Source: Candidatus Aenigmatarchaeota archaeon
Lineage (GTDB): Archaea > Aenigmatarchaeota > Aenigmatarchaeia > CG10238-14 > SCSR01
Assembly (NCBI GenBank): GCA_018920185.1
Contig: JAHLMT010000002.1
Coordinates: 93,871-157,870 of the forward strand
Length of the DNA stretch: 64,000 nt
Direction: 5' to 3'
Under the pieces are notes generated by a model that saw only the letters and a list, made by a program, of their open reading frames with translations, did not search any database and was not told the origin of the DNA. The position numbers and the translations under genes are program-made. Positions within the stretch are counted from its first letter, which is position 1, and every line of letters begins with the position of its first letter. Shown here in pieces: positions 1 through 9,171 of this stretch.

Positions 1-546
1 GTTAGAAAACAAGTGGATGAGTATGTGAAATCATTAGTTCAAGAAGGAAGATGTGAACTATTACCTGGTGTTGTTTTTATCGACGAGTGCAGCATGCTTG
101 ATATTGAAACATTTGCATTTCTTAATAGAGCTCTGGAGCAAGAGTTATCACCCATTATTATTTTTGCAACAAATCGAGGATTTTCAACAATTAGAGGGAC
201 TGATATCAAAGCAGCACATGGTATGCCACTTGATCTAGTCGATAGGTTGTTGATAATAAATACCAAACCGTATGGAAAAGAAGACATTAGAAAAATCGTA
301 GAGACAAGAGCGAAAGCTGAAAAGATTAAACTAACAGACGAAGCTTTAGAATATCTGACCGAAGTTGGTGCTAGAACTAGCTTAAGATATTCGATTCAGT
401 TGCTTGCTCCTGCCTTTGAATTTGCAAAAGAGAATAATTCAGAAAAAATAGAGAAAGAACATATTATTTATGTTGAGAAATTGTTTGTTGATGTCAAAAA
501 GTCTGTTGAATATCTTAAGGAATATGAAAGTCATTTTTTGGCATGA
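1..546 (+). CDS. TIP49/RuvB-like AAA+ ATPase, 5'-truncated by the window edge
   Basis: Frame open from base 1 (VRKQVDEYVKSLVQEG...PGVVFIDECSMLDIETFAFLNRALEQELSPIIIFATNRG); Walker B and sensor region typical of TIP49. Confidence 0.88.
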   Translation, partial: VRKQVDEYVKSLVQEGRCELLPGVVFIDECSMLDIETFAFLNRALEQELSPIIIFATNRGFSTIRGTDIKAAHGMPLDLVDRLLIINTKPYGKEDIRKIVETRAKAEKIKLTDEALEYLTEVGARTSLRYSIQLLAPAFEFAKENNSEKIEKEHIIYVEKLFVDVKKSVEYLKEYESHFLA

Positions 547-555
547 TAAAGTTTT

Positions 556-828
556 TTATTTTCCTAAAGCCCATTTCTTCAAAGTCTCGTAATCAACAGC
601 TCCACAAATCCATTGCCCAGTCTTAGTGTTAAAGAAGAAAGGCACTCCACCACAAAATCCTCTGTCATACTTTTCCATTAGCTTTGCATTTTCAGCATTA
701 TGCCAAACTTCTAGTTCTTTAATTTTTACTTTTTCTTCTTTCTCTAGTTTTTGGACTAATGGTTTCATCTCATTGCAGTGAGGACATTCCCTTCCAGTAA
801 AGAACAGCAATTCTTCCATATATCTCAA
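556..828 (-). CDS. Thioredoxin/glutaredoxin-like protein
   Basis: LLFFTGRECPHCNEMKPL CxxC motif, later cis-Pro GGVPFFF. Confidence 0.8.
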   Translation of the reverse strand: MRYMEELLFFTGRECPHCNEMKPLVQKLEKEEKVKIKELEVWHNAENAKLMEKYDRGFCGGVPFFFNTKTGQWICGAVDYETLKKWALGK

Positions 829-919
829 ACTAAATTTAGAGTTTGATTTATATAAAAATTTCTCTTCAATGTTAAATAAATATGAGAAAATCCAAGGGTG
901 TTAGCTAATTTAAAAATTA

Positions 920-2302
920 TTACTTAGTCACGGATACAACACGAGATTTTTTATAATACTTCACCAACTGTTGTATAGCTCTTACAGCATCCTCAGGATA
1001 AGTGTAAGTTGGAATACCATTTTCTTCTAAATTTCTTCTCATTACTTCTGTATACTCGCCCCCCGCCGACACAACAACAATAGGTTTTTTCTTCAAATCA
1101 TTCGCTTCAATCAAAATATCCACTATATCCGTTGCTATTAATGGAGTTTGTACTAGAACTATTATTAACAAAATATCAATATTCTCATCCTTCATGCATG
1201 CATCTATGCAAAGCTTGTACCTTGCAGAAGTAGCATCACCAACTAAATCCAAAGGGTTTTCTATGTTAATTATCTTCGGTAGATTTTTCCTTAATTCTTT
1301 CTTAGTTTCATTTGAAAGTTTGGCAAGTTCAACACCATTTTTTGCCATGGCATCTACAGCAAGAATCCCATATCCCCCACCGTTAGTCATTACTTGTACC
1401 CTTCCACCTTTTGGTGGAATGCATTTCTCAAGAATTTTTGCAAAGTTAAACATATCTTCCAAATTTTCCGCACGAATAATTCCAGATTGTTTGAAGACAC
1501 CAAAGTAAATTTCAGCACTTCCGGCTAATGAGCCTGTATGTGATAACGTAGCTTTAGCTCCAGCTTCTGTTACACCACCTTTAATTGCAATAATCGGTTT
1601 TTTCTTTGAGACTTTTTTACAAACTTCCAAGAATTTTCTACCATCTTTTACAGCTTCTATATACAGGCAGATAACTTTTGTATTCTCATCATCACCAAGA
1701 TAATCTATCAGATCACTTTCATCAACGTCAACAGCATTACCGTAACTGATAAATTTTGCAAAACCATACCCTTCTGCAGTAGCCAAATCAACAATAGAAG
1801 AACCAACGGCTCCCGACTGACAAACAAAAGATATAACACCTTCCTTTGGTCTACTCATTCTAAATCTGGGTAAAAATAGCGAGTCAATTCTAGAATAAGC
1901 ATCAAACACACCTAAAGCATTCGGTCCAATAACTCTTAATTTATATCTTTTTATAACATTTTCCAATTTCTTTTCGAGCTTGTAATTACCAACTTCTTTG
2001 AAACCAGCACTGATAATAATTATATTTTGTATTTTCTTTCTTCCACATTCTTCTAAAACCTTAGGAACAATTTCGGCAGGAACAGCAACAATAGCTAATT
2101 CAATCTTTTCAGGTATATCCAAAACAGAAGCATAAGAACGGTAATTCAAGATGTTCTCTGCATTTGGATTAACTACAAATATTTTTCCTCTGTAACCACC
2201 ATCAATAAAATTTCTGAAAATTACATGACCTACCTTATTTGGGTCTCTTGACACTCCAATTATAGCTACACTCTGAGCGTTGAAAAAATTATCTAAACTC
2301 AT
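920..2302 (-). CDS. Acetyl-CoA synthetase (ADP-forming), alpha-type subunit (CoA-binding/ligase)
   Basis: FFNAQSVAIIGVSRDPNKVGHVIFRN, SGAVGSSIVDLA, TLSHTGSLAGS motifs. Confidence 0.9.
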   Translation of the reverse strand: MSLDNFFNAQSVAIIGVSRDPNKVGHVIFRNFIDGGYRGKIFVVNPNAENILNYRSYASVLDIPEKIELAIVAVPAEIVPKVLEECGRKKIQNIIIISAGFKEVGNYKLEKKLENVIKRYKLRVIGPNALGVFDAYSRIDSLFLPRFRMSRPKEGVISFVCQSGAVGSSIVDLATAEGYGFAKFISYGNAVDVDESDLIDYLGDDENTKVICLYIEAVKDGRKFLEVCKKVSKKKPIIAIKGGVTEAGAKATLSHTGSLAGSAEIYFGVFKQSGIIRAENLEDMFNFAKILEKCIPPKGGRVQVMTNGGGYGILAVDAMAKNGVELAKLSNETKKELRKNLPKIINIENPLDLVGDATSARYKLCIDACMKDENIDILLIIVLVQTPLIATDIVDILIEANDLKKKPIVVVSAGGEYTEVMRRNLEENGIPTYTYPEDAVRAIQQLVKYYKKSRVVSVTK

Positions 2303-2335
2303 GATAATTTATTATTAGAAACTATATTTTTATCT

Positions 2336-2959
2336 ATGCGAGTTTTGTTAGGCAAGGATGCTGAAAAGTTCCTTAAAGGATTGCCTCTTGCCAAGAGTTT
2401 TCTAATAAAAAATCTAAGAGAATTGATAAAAATCAAGAAATACCCTGTAGTAATGAAATTAATCTCACCCCGAGCTATACACAAAACCGAAGTAGGTGGA
2501 GTGAAGATAGTCGACAATTTACAAGAAGCACAAGAAACTTTCAATCAATTTGTTAAATTAGCCAAAACGAAAAGAATGAAGTTGATAGGAATTTTAATCC
2601 AAGAATACGTCAAAGGAAGAGAGTTTATCATAGGAATTAAAAAAGATCCTACTTTTGGCCATGTGATAATGTTTGGTGCTGGCGGAATTTTTGTAGAAGC
2701 TTTGAAAGATGTGACATTTAGAGTCTGTCCTATATCAAAAGAGGATGCAGAAAGCATGCTATATGATTTAAAGAATCAATGGCTGCTCTCAGGTACACGA
2801 GGAGAAAAACCGGTTAATACTAAACTATTGAAGCAAATTCTTGTAAAAGTTTCTAGATTACCACAGAAATATAAAAACATAGAAGAACTTGATATTAATC
2901 CTTTAATGGTTAGTGAAAAGTCTGTAAAAATAGTTGATGTAAGAATTCTGATGAAATAG
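2336..2959 (+). CDS. Acetyl-CoA synthetase (ADP-forming), beta-type subunit (ATP-grasp)
   Basis: YPVVMKLISPRAIHKTEVGGVKI and IQEYVKGREFIIGIKKDPTFGHVIMFGAGGIFVE ATP-grasp motifs. Confidence 0.9.
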   Translation: MRVLLGKDAEKFLKGLPLAKSFLIKNLRELIKIKKYPVVMKLISPRAIHKTEVGGVKIVDNLQEAQETFNQFVKLAKTKRMKLIGILIQEYVKGREFIIGIKKDPTFGHVIMFGAGGIFVEALKDVTFRVCPISKEDAESMLYDLKNQWLLSGTRGEKPVNTKLLKQILVKVSRLPQKYKNIEELDINPLMVSEKSVKIVDVRILMK

Positions 2960-3467
2960 TCCATCTATCTGCCTTTCTCAATTCTTTAAATTCTCGTGTG
3001 TAATCTCTCAAGGAACTACCATCCCTAAATGGCAAAGCTAAAAACTCTTGTTTAGCACCATCTAAACAGTAACATTCCCATGTATAAGTTCTTTGTTTCT
3101 TGACAGACATCTGAATATCCCCGAGTATTTCGATATTATCTGATACCCGAAATCGTTCCAACTCTCTTAACATTTCTTCATCTATGCGATCTTTAGGTTT
3201 GTGATTAAAAGTTTCTACCAATCTTATTTCATTTTTACGTAACCTAAAAATACAAAGAGCTGTAGGTTCTTTTCTATTAAGAAACTTTTTAAGAGTTATG
3301 TTACGATCAAATGCGTACCATACAGCAATGAGAAAATCTGATGTCAAATAAAGTCGATTTGCTGGAGAAGCTCTTAAAGTTCCGTTAAATGGTTCTAATA
3401 AATAATTAAAAACTTTATCAGGTGTATACAAAACTGCACTTCCGTGATATAGATATGGTGAACTCAT
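2910..3467 (-). CDS. Hypothetical protein, weak resemblance to ADP-ribosyltransferase-like folds
   Basis: 185-aa ORF; N-terminal LYHGSAVLY...NRLYLTSDFLIAVWYA; 3' end overlaps acd beta gene by 50 nt. Confidence 0.6.
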   Translation of the reverse strand: MSSPYLYHGSAVLYTPDKVFNYLLEPFNGTLRASPANRLYLTSDFLIAVWYAFDRNITLKKFLNRKEPTALCIFRLRKNEIRLVETFNHKPKDRIDEEMLRELERFRVSDNIEILGDIQMSVKKQRTYTWECYCLDGAKQEFLALPFRDGSSLRDYTREFKELRKADRWTISSEFLHQLFLQTFH

Positions 3468-3485
3468 AAAAATGATAAAAAGAAT

Positions 3486-4637
3486 TTATTCCCTTTCCTT
3501 ATTCTGCTTTACTCTCTCTTGTGCAATCTTTAATGCAGCATCTCTCGGTTTTACATTTTCTTTTCTAGCTCTATCCAAAACAATCTTCACATTCCTTTTT
3601 ATCTTCTTCTCAACTAGCTCAAACATTTTCTTAGGATTATATCCGCGATATTCAGCATAAGAAGAAATCACACCCCCAGCATTAGCAACAAAATCTGGAA
3701 CAACCAAAATTCCACGCTTATGCAAAATTTCTTCCATTTCAGGTGTTGTAGGAATATTCGCAGCCTCAACAACAATCTTAGCCTTCACATCATTCACATT
3801 ATCTTTATTAATCACATCCGGTAATGCAGCAGGTATCAGTATATCAACAGGTAATTCAAAAATTTCTTTATTTGCTAAAACTTTCCCGGGCTTGTAATTA
3901 ATCACGCTTCCAGTTTTCTCTTTCACATCTAACAGCTTTTTAACATCCAAACCATTCTCATTATAAATCACACCTTTGCTATCACTAACAGCAATAATCT
4001 TTGCCCCAAATTCTGACAAATGTTTTGAAGCAAAAGTACCAACATTACCAAAACCTTCTATTGCAACTGTAGCATTTTTGATGTTCAATCCAACATAATC
4101 AGCTGCTACAGCTGTAGCATGAGCTACACCGAAACCTGTAGAACCATATTCATGTGGTATTCCACATTTCTCTCCAGGTTTTCCAAATAACTTCATACAA
4201 ACATTAGCTGGTTTACCGGTGCACGCTTTCCAGTTACCATTAGCTTCAAAGAACCATTTCATCTCTTCCTCCCCTGTGTTAACATCTGGCCCTGCTATGT
4301 AAAGCTTAGGCACAATAGGTTTCAATGCTTTAGAAAACGCCTGTATCAATGCTTTTTTGCGTTCTTTATTTTTAATATCTTCGGGTGAAGCTTTAATTCC
4401 TGCCTTTGCTCCGCCAAATGGTAGTTCAGCAAGAGCATTCTTCCAAGTCATAGTTCTTGCAAGTCGAAAAATCTCTACAACATCAACAGTAGGAGTCATC
4501 CTAATTCCTCCCTTACCCACACCTCGATTTGTATTATCTATGCATAAAAAACCATGCATCTTTGTTTTAGGATCGTACACCTCTATTATCAGTTCAGGTC
4601 CCCACTCGTCTGGTTTAATTTCCTTATTTATAATCAT
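3486..4637 (-). CDS. Glu/Leu/Phe/Val dehydrogenase (glutamate dehydrogenase-like)
   Basis: GGIRMTPTVDVVEIFRLARTMTWKNALAELPFGGAKAGI; Rossmann VAIEGFGNVGTFASKHL. Confidence 0.93.
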   Translation of the reverse strand: MIINKEIKPDEWGPELIIEVYDPKTKMHGFLCIDNTNRGVGKGGIRMTPTVDVVEIFRLARTMTWKNALAELPFGGAKAGIKASPEDIKNKERKKALIQAFSKALKPIVPKLYIAGPDVNTGEEEMKWFFEANGNWKACTGKPANVCMKLFGKPGEKCGIPHEYGSTGFGVAHATAVAADYVGLNIKNATVAIEGFGNVGTFASKHLSEFGAKIIAVSDSKGVIYNENGLDVKKLLDVKEKTGSVINYKPGKVLANKEIFELPVDILIPAALPDVINKDNVNDVKAKIVVEAANIPTTPEMEEILHKRGILVVPDFVANAGGVISSYAEYRGYNPKKMFELVEKKIKRNVKIVLDRARKENVKPRDAALKIAQERVKQNKERE

Positions 4638-4730
4638 AAATACTCTTTTGTCTTGCCAACCCTTATATTTTCATTAAGTTAAAACATGCCATGAACACTG
4701 TCTATCACATATAAAATTCTATTGATTTCG

Positions 4731-4767
4731 GTAAGTTTATATATCATGAAAGACTGCATAAACTTAC
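4731..4767. promoter_or_regulatory. Perfect 10-bp inverted repeat GTAAGTTTAT / ATAAACTTAC, 17-nt spacer
   Basis: Read directly; lies in the divergent gap between the glutamate dehydrogenase gene and the 4844 ORF. Confidence 0.4.
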
Positions 4768-4843
4768 TATATTTCACGACATAATAGTTGTAATGTATAT
4801 AATGTAAAACCAAAAAATATTTATATTCATATACTACTTATTA

Positions 4844-5251
4844 GTGATGAAAATAAATGAGGTGAAACACATGGTAAAAAAACCAATAAACACCATCGCA
4901 GCTTTACTGCTTTTATTTGGTTTAGGATATGGTATAGGACGTGGTGTTGATATTTTCAGACAATATGAAAGATCCAATGTGTCTGCTCGTATAGAAAGAG
5001 CATACAACTCAGATCAAGATTCCGATATTAAAGTTGTGAACAAGAATGATATCAAAAACTCATGTTCCGTTTATATTCTTGACGCAGGAATACATCTTGT
5101 TGATGATACCTGTGACGGTCGAGTTGACAGGGTAAGAAAAGATGGCAAAATAGGAAAAATCCTCCTTACCTATAATAAAGACGAATTTCCGCTCGAAGTT
5201 ATTAAGATGGCGAATGAAATGTATCAGAAATATCAGAGAGGAAATAAATGA
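4844..5251 (+). CDS. Small single-TM protein of unknown function
   Basis: ORF with N-terminal TM; more likely start ATG at 4871, preceded by GAGGTGA. Confidence 0.6.
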   Translation: MMKINEVKHMVKKPINTIAALLLLFGLGYGIGRGVDIFRQYERSNVSARIERAYNSDQDSDIKVVNKNDIKNSCSVYILDAGIHLVDDTCDGRVDRVRKDGKIGKILLTYNKDEFPLEVIKMANEMYQKYQRGNK

Positions 5252-5474
5252 ATATTCGGTAAAGACGAATAGAATGAACTGCTAAAGATCAGCTAGACAC
5301 AATATTTTACCTAGTTCCTTCTCTTATCTTCACTCCCAGTATCGACTGTATCTAATGTTAGTTTTGGTGAATAGACAAAATTTTCATAAACTTTATTTTA
5401 ATGTGTTTATCTGTTATTACTACTATTATGTAGTGAAGTACAGAAATGCTTAAATATGTTGAACGCATATATTA

Positions 5475-5957
5475 TTGCTGATTAAAATGGTATCTAATGG
5501 TTATAACCCCGAGAATGAAATAAATCAAATACCCCTAGTAAAATCAGAAGGAGAATTGTTGAGAGTACCGAGAGGTAGCAGAGTTAGAGTAGAATGTTTT
5601 ATACCGTATTTTGAAATTGAGGGAGAAGTTATTTTAGGAGTTCCATACGAAGATCGTTATAACCGCGTTTTAGGCAAACCAAGTGGAATTGATTGGAGAA
5701 TGCCCCACGATACATTAACTCATCCACCTTGTTGTTATCTTCCAGTAAGAATGCTTGATGATGCGTACATACAAATCTCCGGTTATTCTCCTACAGAAAA
5801 CTTTTACAAACTGTTAGTAAATGCTGCCAGGAATAAAAAACGTGTACGGATTACGGGTAGATTTGATGGGTCAGGCTTGTCAGATGTAGAAACTATCGAA
5901 ATAGATGGTCAAACTATAAAATGGGAGGCTGAGAAGTATGAGATTCAATTTTATTAA
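5475..5957 (+). CDS. Hypothetical protein
   Basis: 160-aa ORF overlapping the next ORF by 20 nt. Confidence 0.6.
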   Translation: MLIKMVSNGYNPENEINQIPLVKSEGELLRVPRGSRVRVECFIPYFEIEGEVILGVPYEDRYNRVLGKPSGIDWRMPHDTLTHPPCCYLPVRMLDDAYIQISGYSPTENFYKLLVNAARNKKRVRITGRFDGSGLSDVETIEIDGQTIKWEAEKYEIQFY

Positions 5958-6546
5958 AAGAAGAAGTCATGATATCATATCAGAATATCGTAAAACTGCT
6001 AGAGCCCAACTAAATACAGTTTACCAAGCATCTGTCAGAATAATAAGCCAACTAGAAAACATGAGAATAAGAAATGAACCTAATCCAGAAAACTATTTAC
6101 AAGCTCTTATAGATCTGTATAATGCATATCGAGCTGTGAACAATCTGAGAGAAACTTGCAGACTGGCTAATGATTCTAAAAAAGATCATAAACTATCAAA
6201 CGTAATGTGGAATTTGTATGTTGCGTTCTTAACCTTACAGATGCCTATAAAAACAGATGCAGAGGCTATAGTCGATTATGTTAGAACAAAAATAAATAGA
6301 CCGCACAATGCTTTTGAAAAAGTTTTTCCGCAATATTTTGAATCTGGACTTTCATATGATGATTTAGAAAGAGCTATTGAAGAAAATCGCAGAAGAGGAT
6401 TCTTTCCAGACTTTGAAAAGCTTTATAACACCGATAGACAAACTGCTGTTTGGGAAGCAAGAAAAAGGATAACAGGAGCCGAAAGAGCTATGCTAGAAGC
6501 TCTCAAAGGGTTAGAGAAATTAGGAGCTAAATTGCCTAAACAATAA
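5938..6546 (+). CDS. Hypothetical helical protein
   Basis: 202-aa ORF; residues SEYRKTARAQLNTVYQAS...PNPENYL are duplicated at 55083-55212 with silent differences. Confidence 0.7.
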   Translation: MRFNFIKRRSHDIISEYRKTARAQLNTVYQASVRIISQLENMRIRNEPNPENYLQALIDLYNAYRAVNNLRETCRLANDSKKDHKLSNVMWNLYVAFLTLQMPIKTDAEAIVDYVRTKINRPHNAFEKVFPQYFESGLSYDDLERAIEENRRRGFFPDFEKLYNTDRQTAVWEARKRITGAERAMLEALKGLEKLGAKLPKQ

Positions 6547-6588
6547 AATAAAATTTTTAAAAGAATAAAACTGAATGATTGTTTATAA

Positions 6589-7245
6589 CTATCTCTGATA
6601 AGTTAATATCTCCTCTAGCCATCTCATATGTCGGATATGTCTACTTTCTAAATTTTTTTCCATCAGATTGTAAATTTCAGATCGTTTATTCAAATCTTCC
6701 ATAAGTCTCGAGACATAGTCATCTGAATTTATTGCAGCCCGGTATAATCTTGCTACTTCCTTATCACCTACTTTACTTTTAAGTTCTTCCCAGAGATCTT
6801 TGTCCTTGGATATTTTGGCGAGTATTACCTCAACGTCCGTCACTGCTTTGTGAGCTAATTTCATAGCTTCACTGGGTGTTAGCGGTCGCCTGTATTGATA
6901 ATCTGCTTTGTGCTTATAAGTTTTATACGTACCTATACGTATGGCCGCCTCAGCATCTTCTAGATAATGTTTTCCTGTTGAAATTATACCACCTACCCCC
7001 TTCTTCATGGATTCAGGCAACAGGTGATAAAATCGATCAAGGGCAGTTTCCAAGTCCTCTAAAGATGAAATCAAATTATAGACTGGATCTGGAGGTTCTG
7101 GAGGAGGTTTTTCTGGATTTCCTATAAATGCTCTTTTCACTAGTCTTCTGTCGTCTGCAACAGCAACGTCTGCAGTAGGCCACTCTTCACGTCTACTAAT
7201 TTGAGCAACTCTTTTACCAAATAAGACAAACTTAAAAAATTTCAA
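6589..7245 (-). CDS. Hypothetical protein
   Basis: 218-aa ORF, TTG start, directly after micro-ORF 7248-7340. Confidence 0.6.
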   Translation of the reverse strand: MKFFKFVLFGKRVAQISRREEWPTADVAVADDRRLVKRAFIGNPEKPPPEPPDPVYNLISSLEDLETALDRFYHLLPESMKKGVGGIISTGKHYLEDAEAAIRIGTYKTYKHKADYQYRRPLTPSEAMKLAHKAVTDVEVILAKISKDKDLWEELKSKVGDKEVARLYRAAINSDDYVSRLMEDLNKRSEIYNLMEKNLESRHIRHMRWLEEILTYQR

Positions 7246-7247
7246 AA

Positions 7248-7340
7248 TTATCGGAAAAGAAAAACAGTGAATATAACACCTCCGAGGAAGGTAGCACCTG
7301 AAGTTAATAAAAACATCCCTGTTGAAATCTCAAGTGTCAT
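7248..7340 (-). CDS. 30-aa single-TM micro-ORF (MTLEISTGMFLLTSGATFLGGVIFTVFLFR)
   Basis: ATG ~25 nt from an AATTTATAAAC box; stop 2 nt before the next start; not in ORF track. Confidence 0.45.
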   Translation of the reverse strand: MTLEISTGMFLLTSGATFLGGVIFTVFLFR

Positions 7341-7471
7341 AATTAAAATTATATTTCTTTGTTTATAAATTTATTAAACTAAAAGAAACTTCACTAAGTC
7401 CAAACTCAGTTTTATAAATATTTTATGTAAAACCCTCAATTATAATTTTCTAAAAAGAAAGACTTGATGAT

Positions 7472-8608
7472 ATGTCACGAATTAAATATCCCTATAAATT
7501 TGACCCAAAGAAAAGAAGATTAGCATCAGCCTATCGTAGAGGCAAATTACTATTCTTTTCTCTAAGCTTATTGATTTCGCTCGCAACAGCTTTATTTATT
7601 TTATTTAGTGGTTTGCATATAACAATTAGAAATTTTGTTTTACAGTTTCCATTCTCAACTCTATTTAATGGCTTCTTAGTTATGTTAATATTTACCATAA
7701 CAGGATTTCCACTTTCATTTTATTCTAACTACATATTCGACCGAAGATACAAATTAGCAAACTATAATTTATTAAGCTGGTTCAGAGACTTTTTAAAAAT
7801 TAATCTCATTAATTATGTGTTTACATTACTTCTTGTACTTGCTCTTTACTTCACGATTAACACATTTTCACCTTGGTGGGTATATGCTGGAATATTTTAC
7901 ATAATATTTTCAATCATAGTTAACTACATTTATCCTACAATTATAGTTCCGTTCATGTGGAAAACCGAACCTTATAGAGACAGATCAATGAAAAATAAAA
8001 TTCTCATCCTTTGCAAAAAGCTAGGAGTTACACACATTAAAAATATAGTTGTTATTAAAGAAAGTGAAAAATCTATAAGACCAAATGCAGTTTTTATGGG
8101 GTTTGGTAATTCTAAAAGAATAGGTTTATTCGATAATTTACTCAATAATTTCACAAGAGACGAAATAGAATGTGTTATTGGTCATGAATTAGGCCATTAT
8201 GTCAACAAAGATATTTTACGCGGGTTGATATTAGAATCGATTATGATTTTTCCAACATTGTTTGTTATCGATTATTTAGTCAGAACATTATCGCCGATAT
8301 TCGGAATACAAGGAATAAGTGATTTAGCCTCACTAACTTTAATTGGATTAATTAACGGTACACTAGCTTTTCTATTTATGCCTTTAGTAAATACACATTC
8401 TCGCTGGAGAGAGTCAGAAGCCGATAAGTTCGCATTGCAGCATGTAAATAAACCGATAGCACAAATTTCACTAGAGAAAAGACTTGCAGATATGCATTTA
8501 GCTGAAGTGAATGTGCATCCTTTAATTGAATTTTGGTTGTTTACACATCCTTCAACAATCAAAAGAATAAAAATGGCTGAAAATTGGAATAAAAAAGTTA
8601 GAAGTTAA
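7472..8608 (+). CDS. M48 family metallopeptidase (Ste24/HtpX-like), membrane-bound
   Basis: CVIGHELGHYVNKD (HExxH), SRWRESEADKFALQ second motif, several TM segments. Confidence 0.9.
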   Translation: MSRIKYPYKFDPKKRRLASAYRRGKLLFFSLSLLISLATALFILFSGLHITIRNFVLQFPFSTLFNGFLVMLIFTITGFPLSFYSNYIFDRRYKLANYNLLSWFRDFLKINLINYVFTLLLVLALYFTINTFSPWWVYAGIFYIIFSIIVNYIYPTIIVPFMWKTEPYRDRSMKNKILILCKKLGVTHIKNIVVIKESEKSIRPNAVFMGFGNSKRIGLFDNLLNNFTRDEIECVIGHELGHYVNKDILRGLILESIMIFPTLFVIDYLVRTLSPIFGIQGISDLASLTLIGLINGTLAFLFMPLVNTHSRWRESEADKFALQHVNKPIAQISLEKRLADMHLAEVNVHPLIEFWLFTHPSTIKRIKMAENWNKKVRS

Positions 8609-8642
8609 ACAAGTTAAATGCTTTTCTATTAAATAATTAGTT

Positions 8643-8780
8643 ATGGTAATTATACTGGAAAGGTTATTGAGAAATTATGAAGAAAGAACTTTCTGGAGAT
8701 CGCTTCTAGGTATGAATAGACTACATCTAGCAACACAAGATGAACTCCAAACTTTAGCTCACCAACTAAACTTAAGATAA
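8643..8780 (+). CDS. 45-aa small ORF (MVILERLLRNYEERTFWRSLLGMNRLHLATQDELQTLAHQLNLR)
   Basis: Complete ORF read by eye, ends immediately before ORF 8782. Confidence 0.35.
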   Translation: MVIILERLLRNYEERTFWRSLLGMNRLHLATQDELQTLAHQLNLR

Positions 8781-8781
8781 A

Positions 8782-9171
8782 GTGCATTCTACACGAAACG
8801 GTGTTCATACTATTTTAATAGGATTTAATTCACCATACTTTCATACAGGATTCACACCAGCACCAATTGAAACAACATGTGAAAGATTTAGAGGTTGGGG
8901 ATATTTTACCGAACTACTTGCAATGCATGAAGGATACAAATCAATTACAACTTATATACTCAGTCAATTGTGGAATAGAACACCAGATCCTGGTACAAAA
9001 GATAGAGATAGTATAAGAGTTTCAGCTGTATATGATGGTAGTTGTGATATTAGTTTAACAGATATATTTCATGATTTAGTGCCTCATTTAAGAGACACAC
9101 GTGTACAAGCTGTGATGAATTTCATTGCAAGTTTATATCACTGGCGACCATTGTCTAATGTTTTTTCTTAG
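8782..9171 (+). CDS. Hypothetical protein
   Basis: 129-aa GTG-start ORF; convergent 3' overlap with trxB-like gene. Confidence 0.45.
   Translation: MHSTRNGVHTILIGFNSPYFHTGFTPAPIETTCERFRGWGYFTELLAMHEGYKSITTYILSQLWNRTPDPGTKDRDSIRVSAVYDGSCDISLTDIFHDLVPHLRDTRVQAVMNFIASLYHWRPLSNVFS

Noticed and set aside
39-287. Minus-strand ORF opposite the TIP49-like gene
   Set aside because: Antisense shadow ORF of a well-supported coding frame.
1194-1508. Plus-strand ORF opposite the acetyl-CoA synthetase alpha gene
   Set aside because: Antisense to a conserved domain-rich gene, low-complexity composition.
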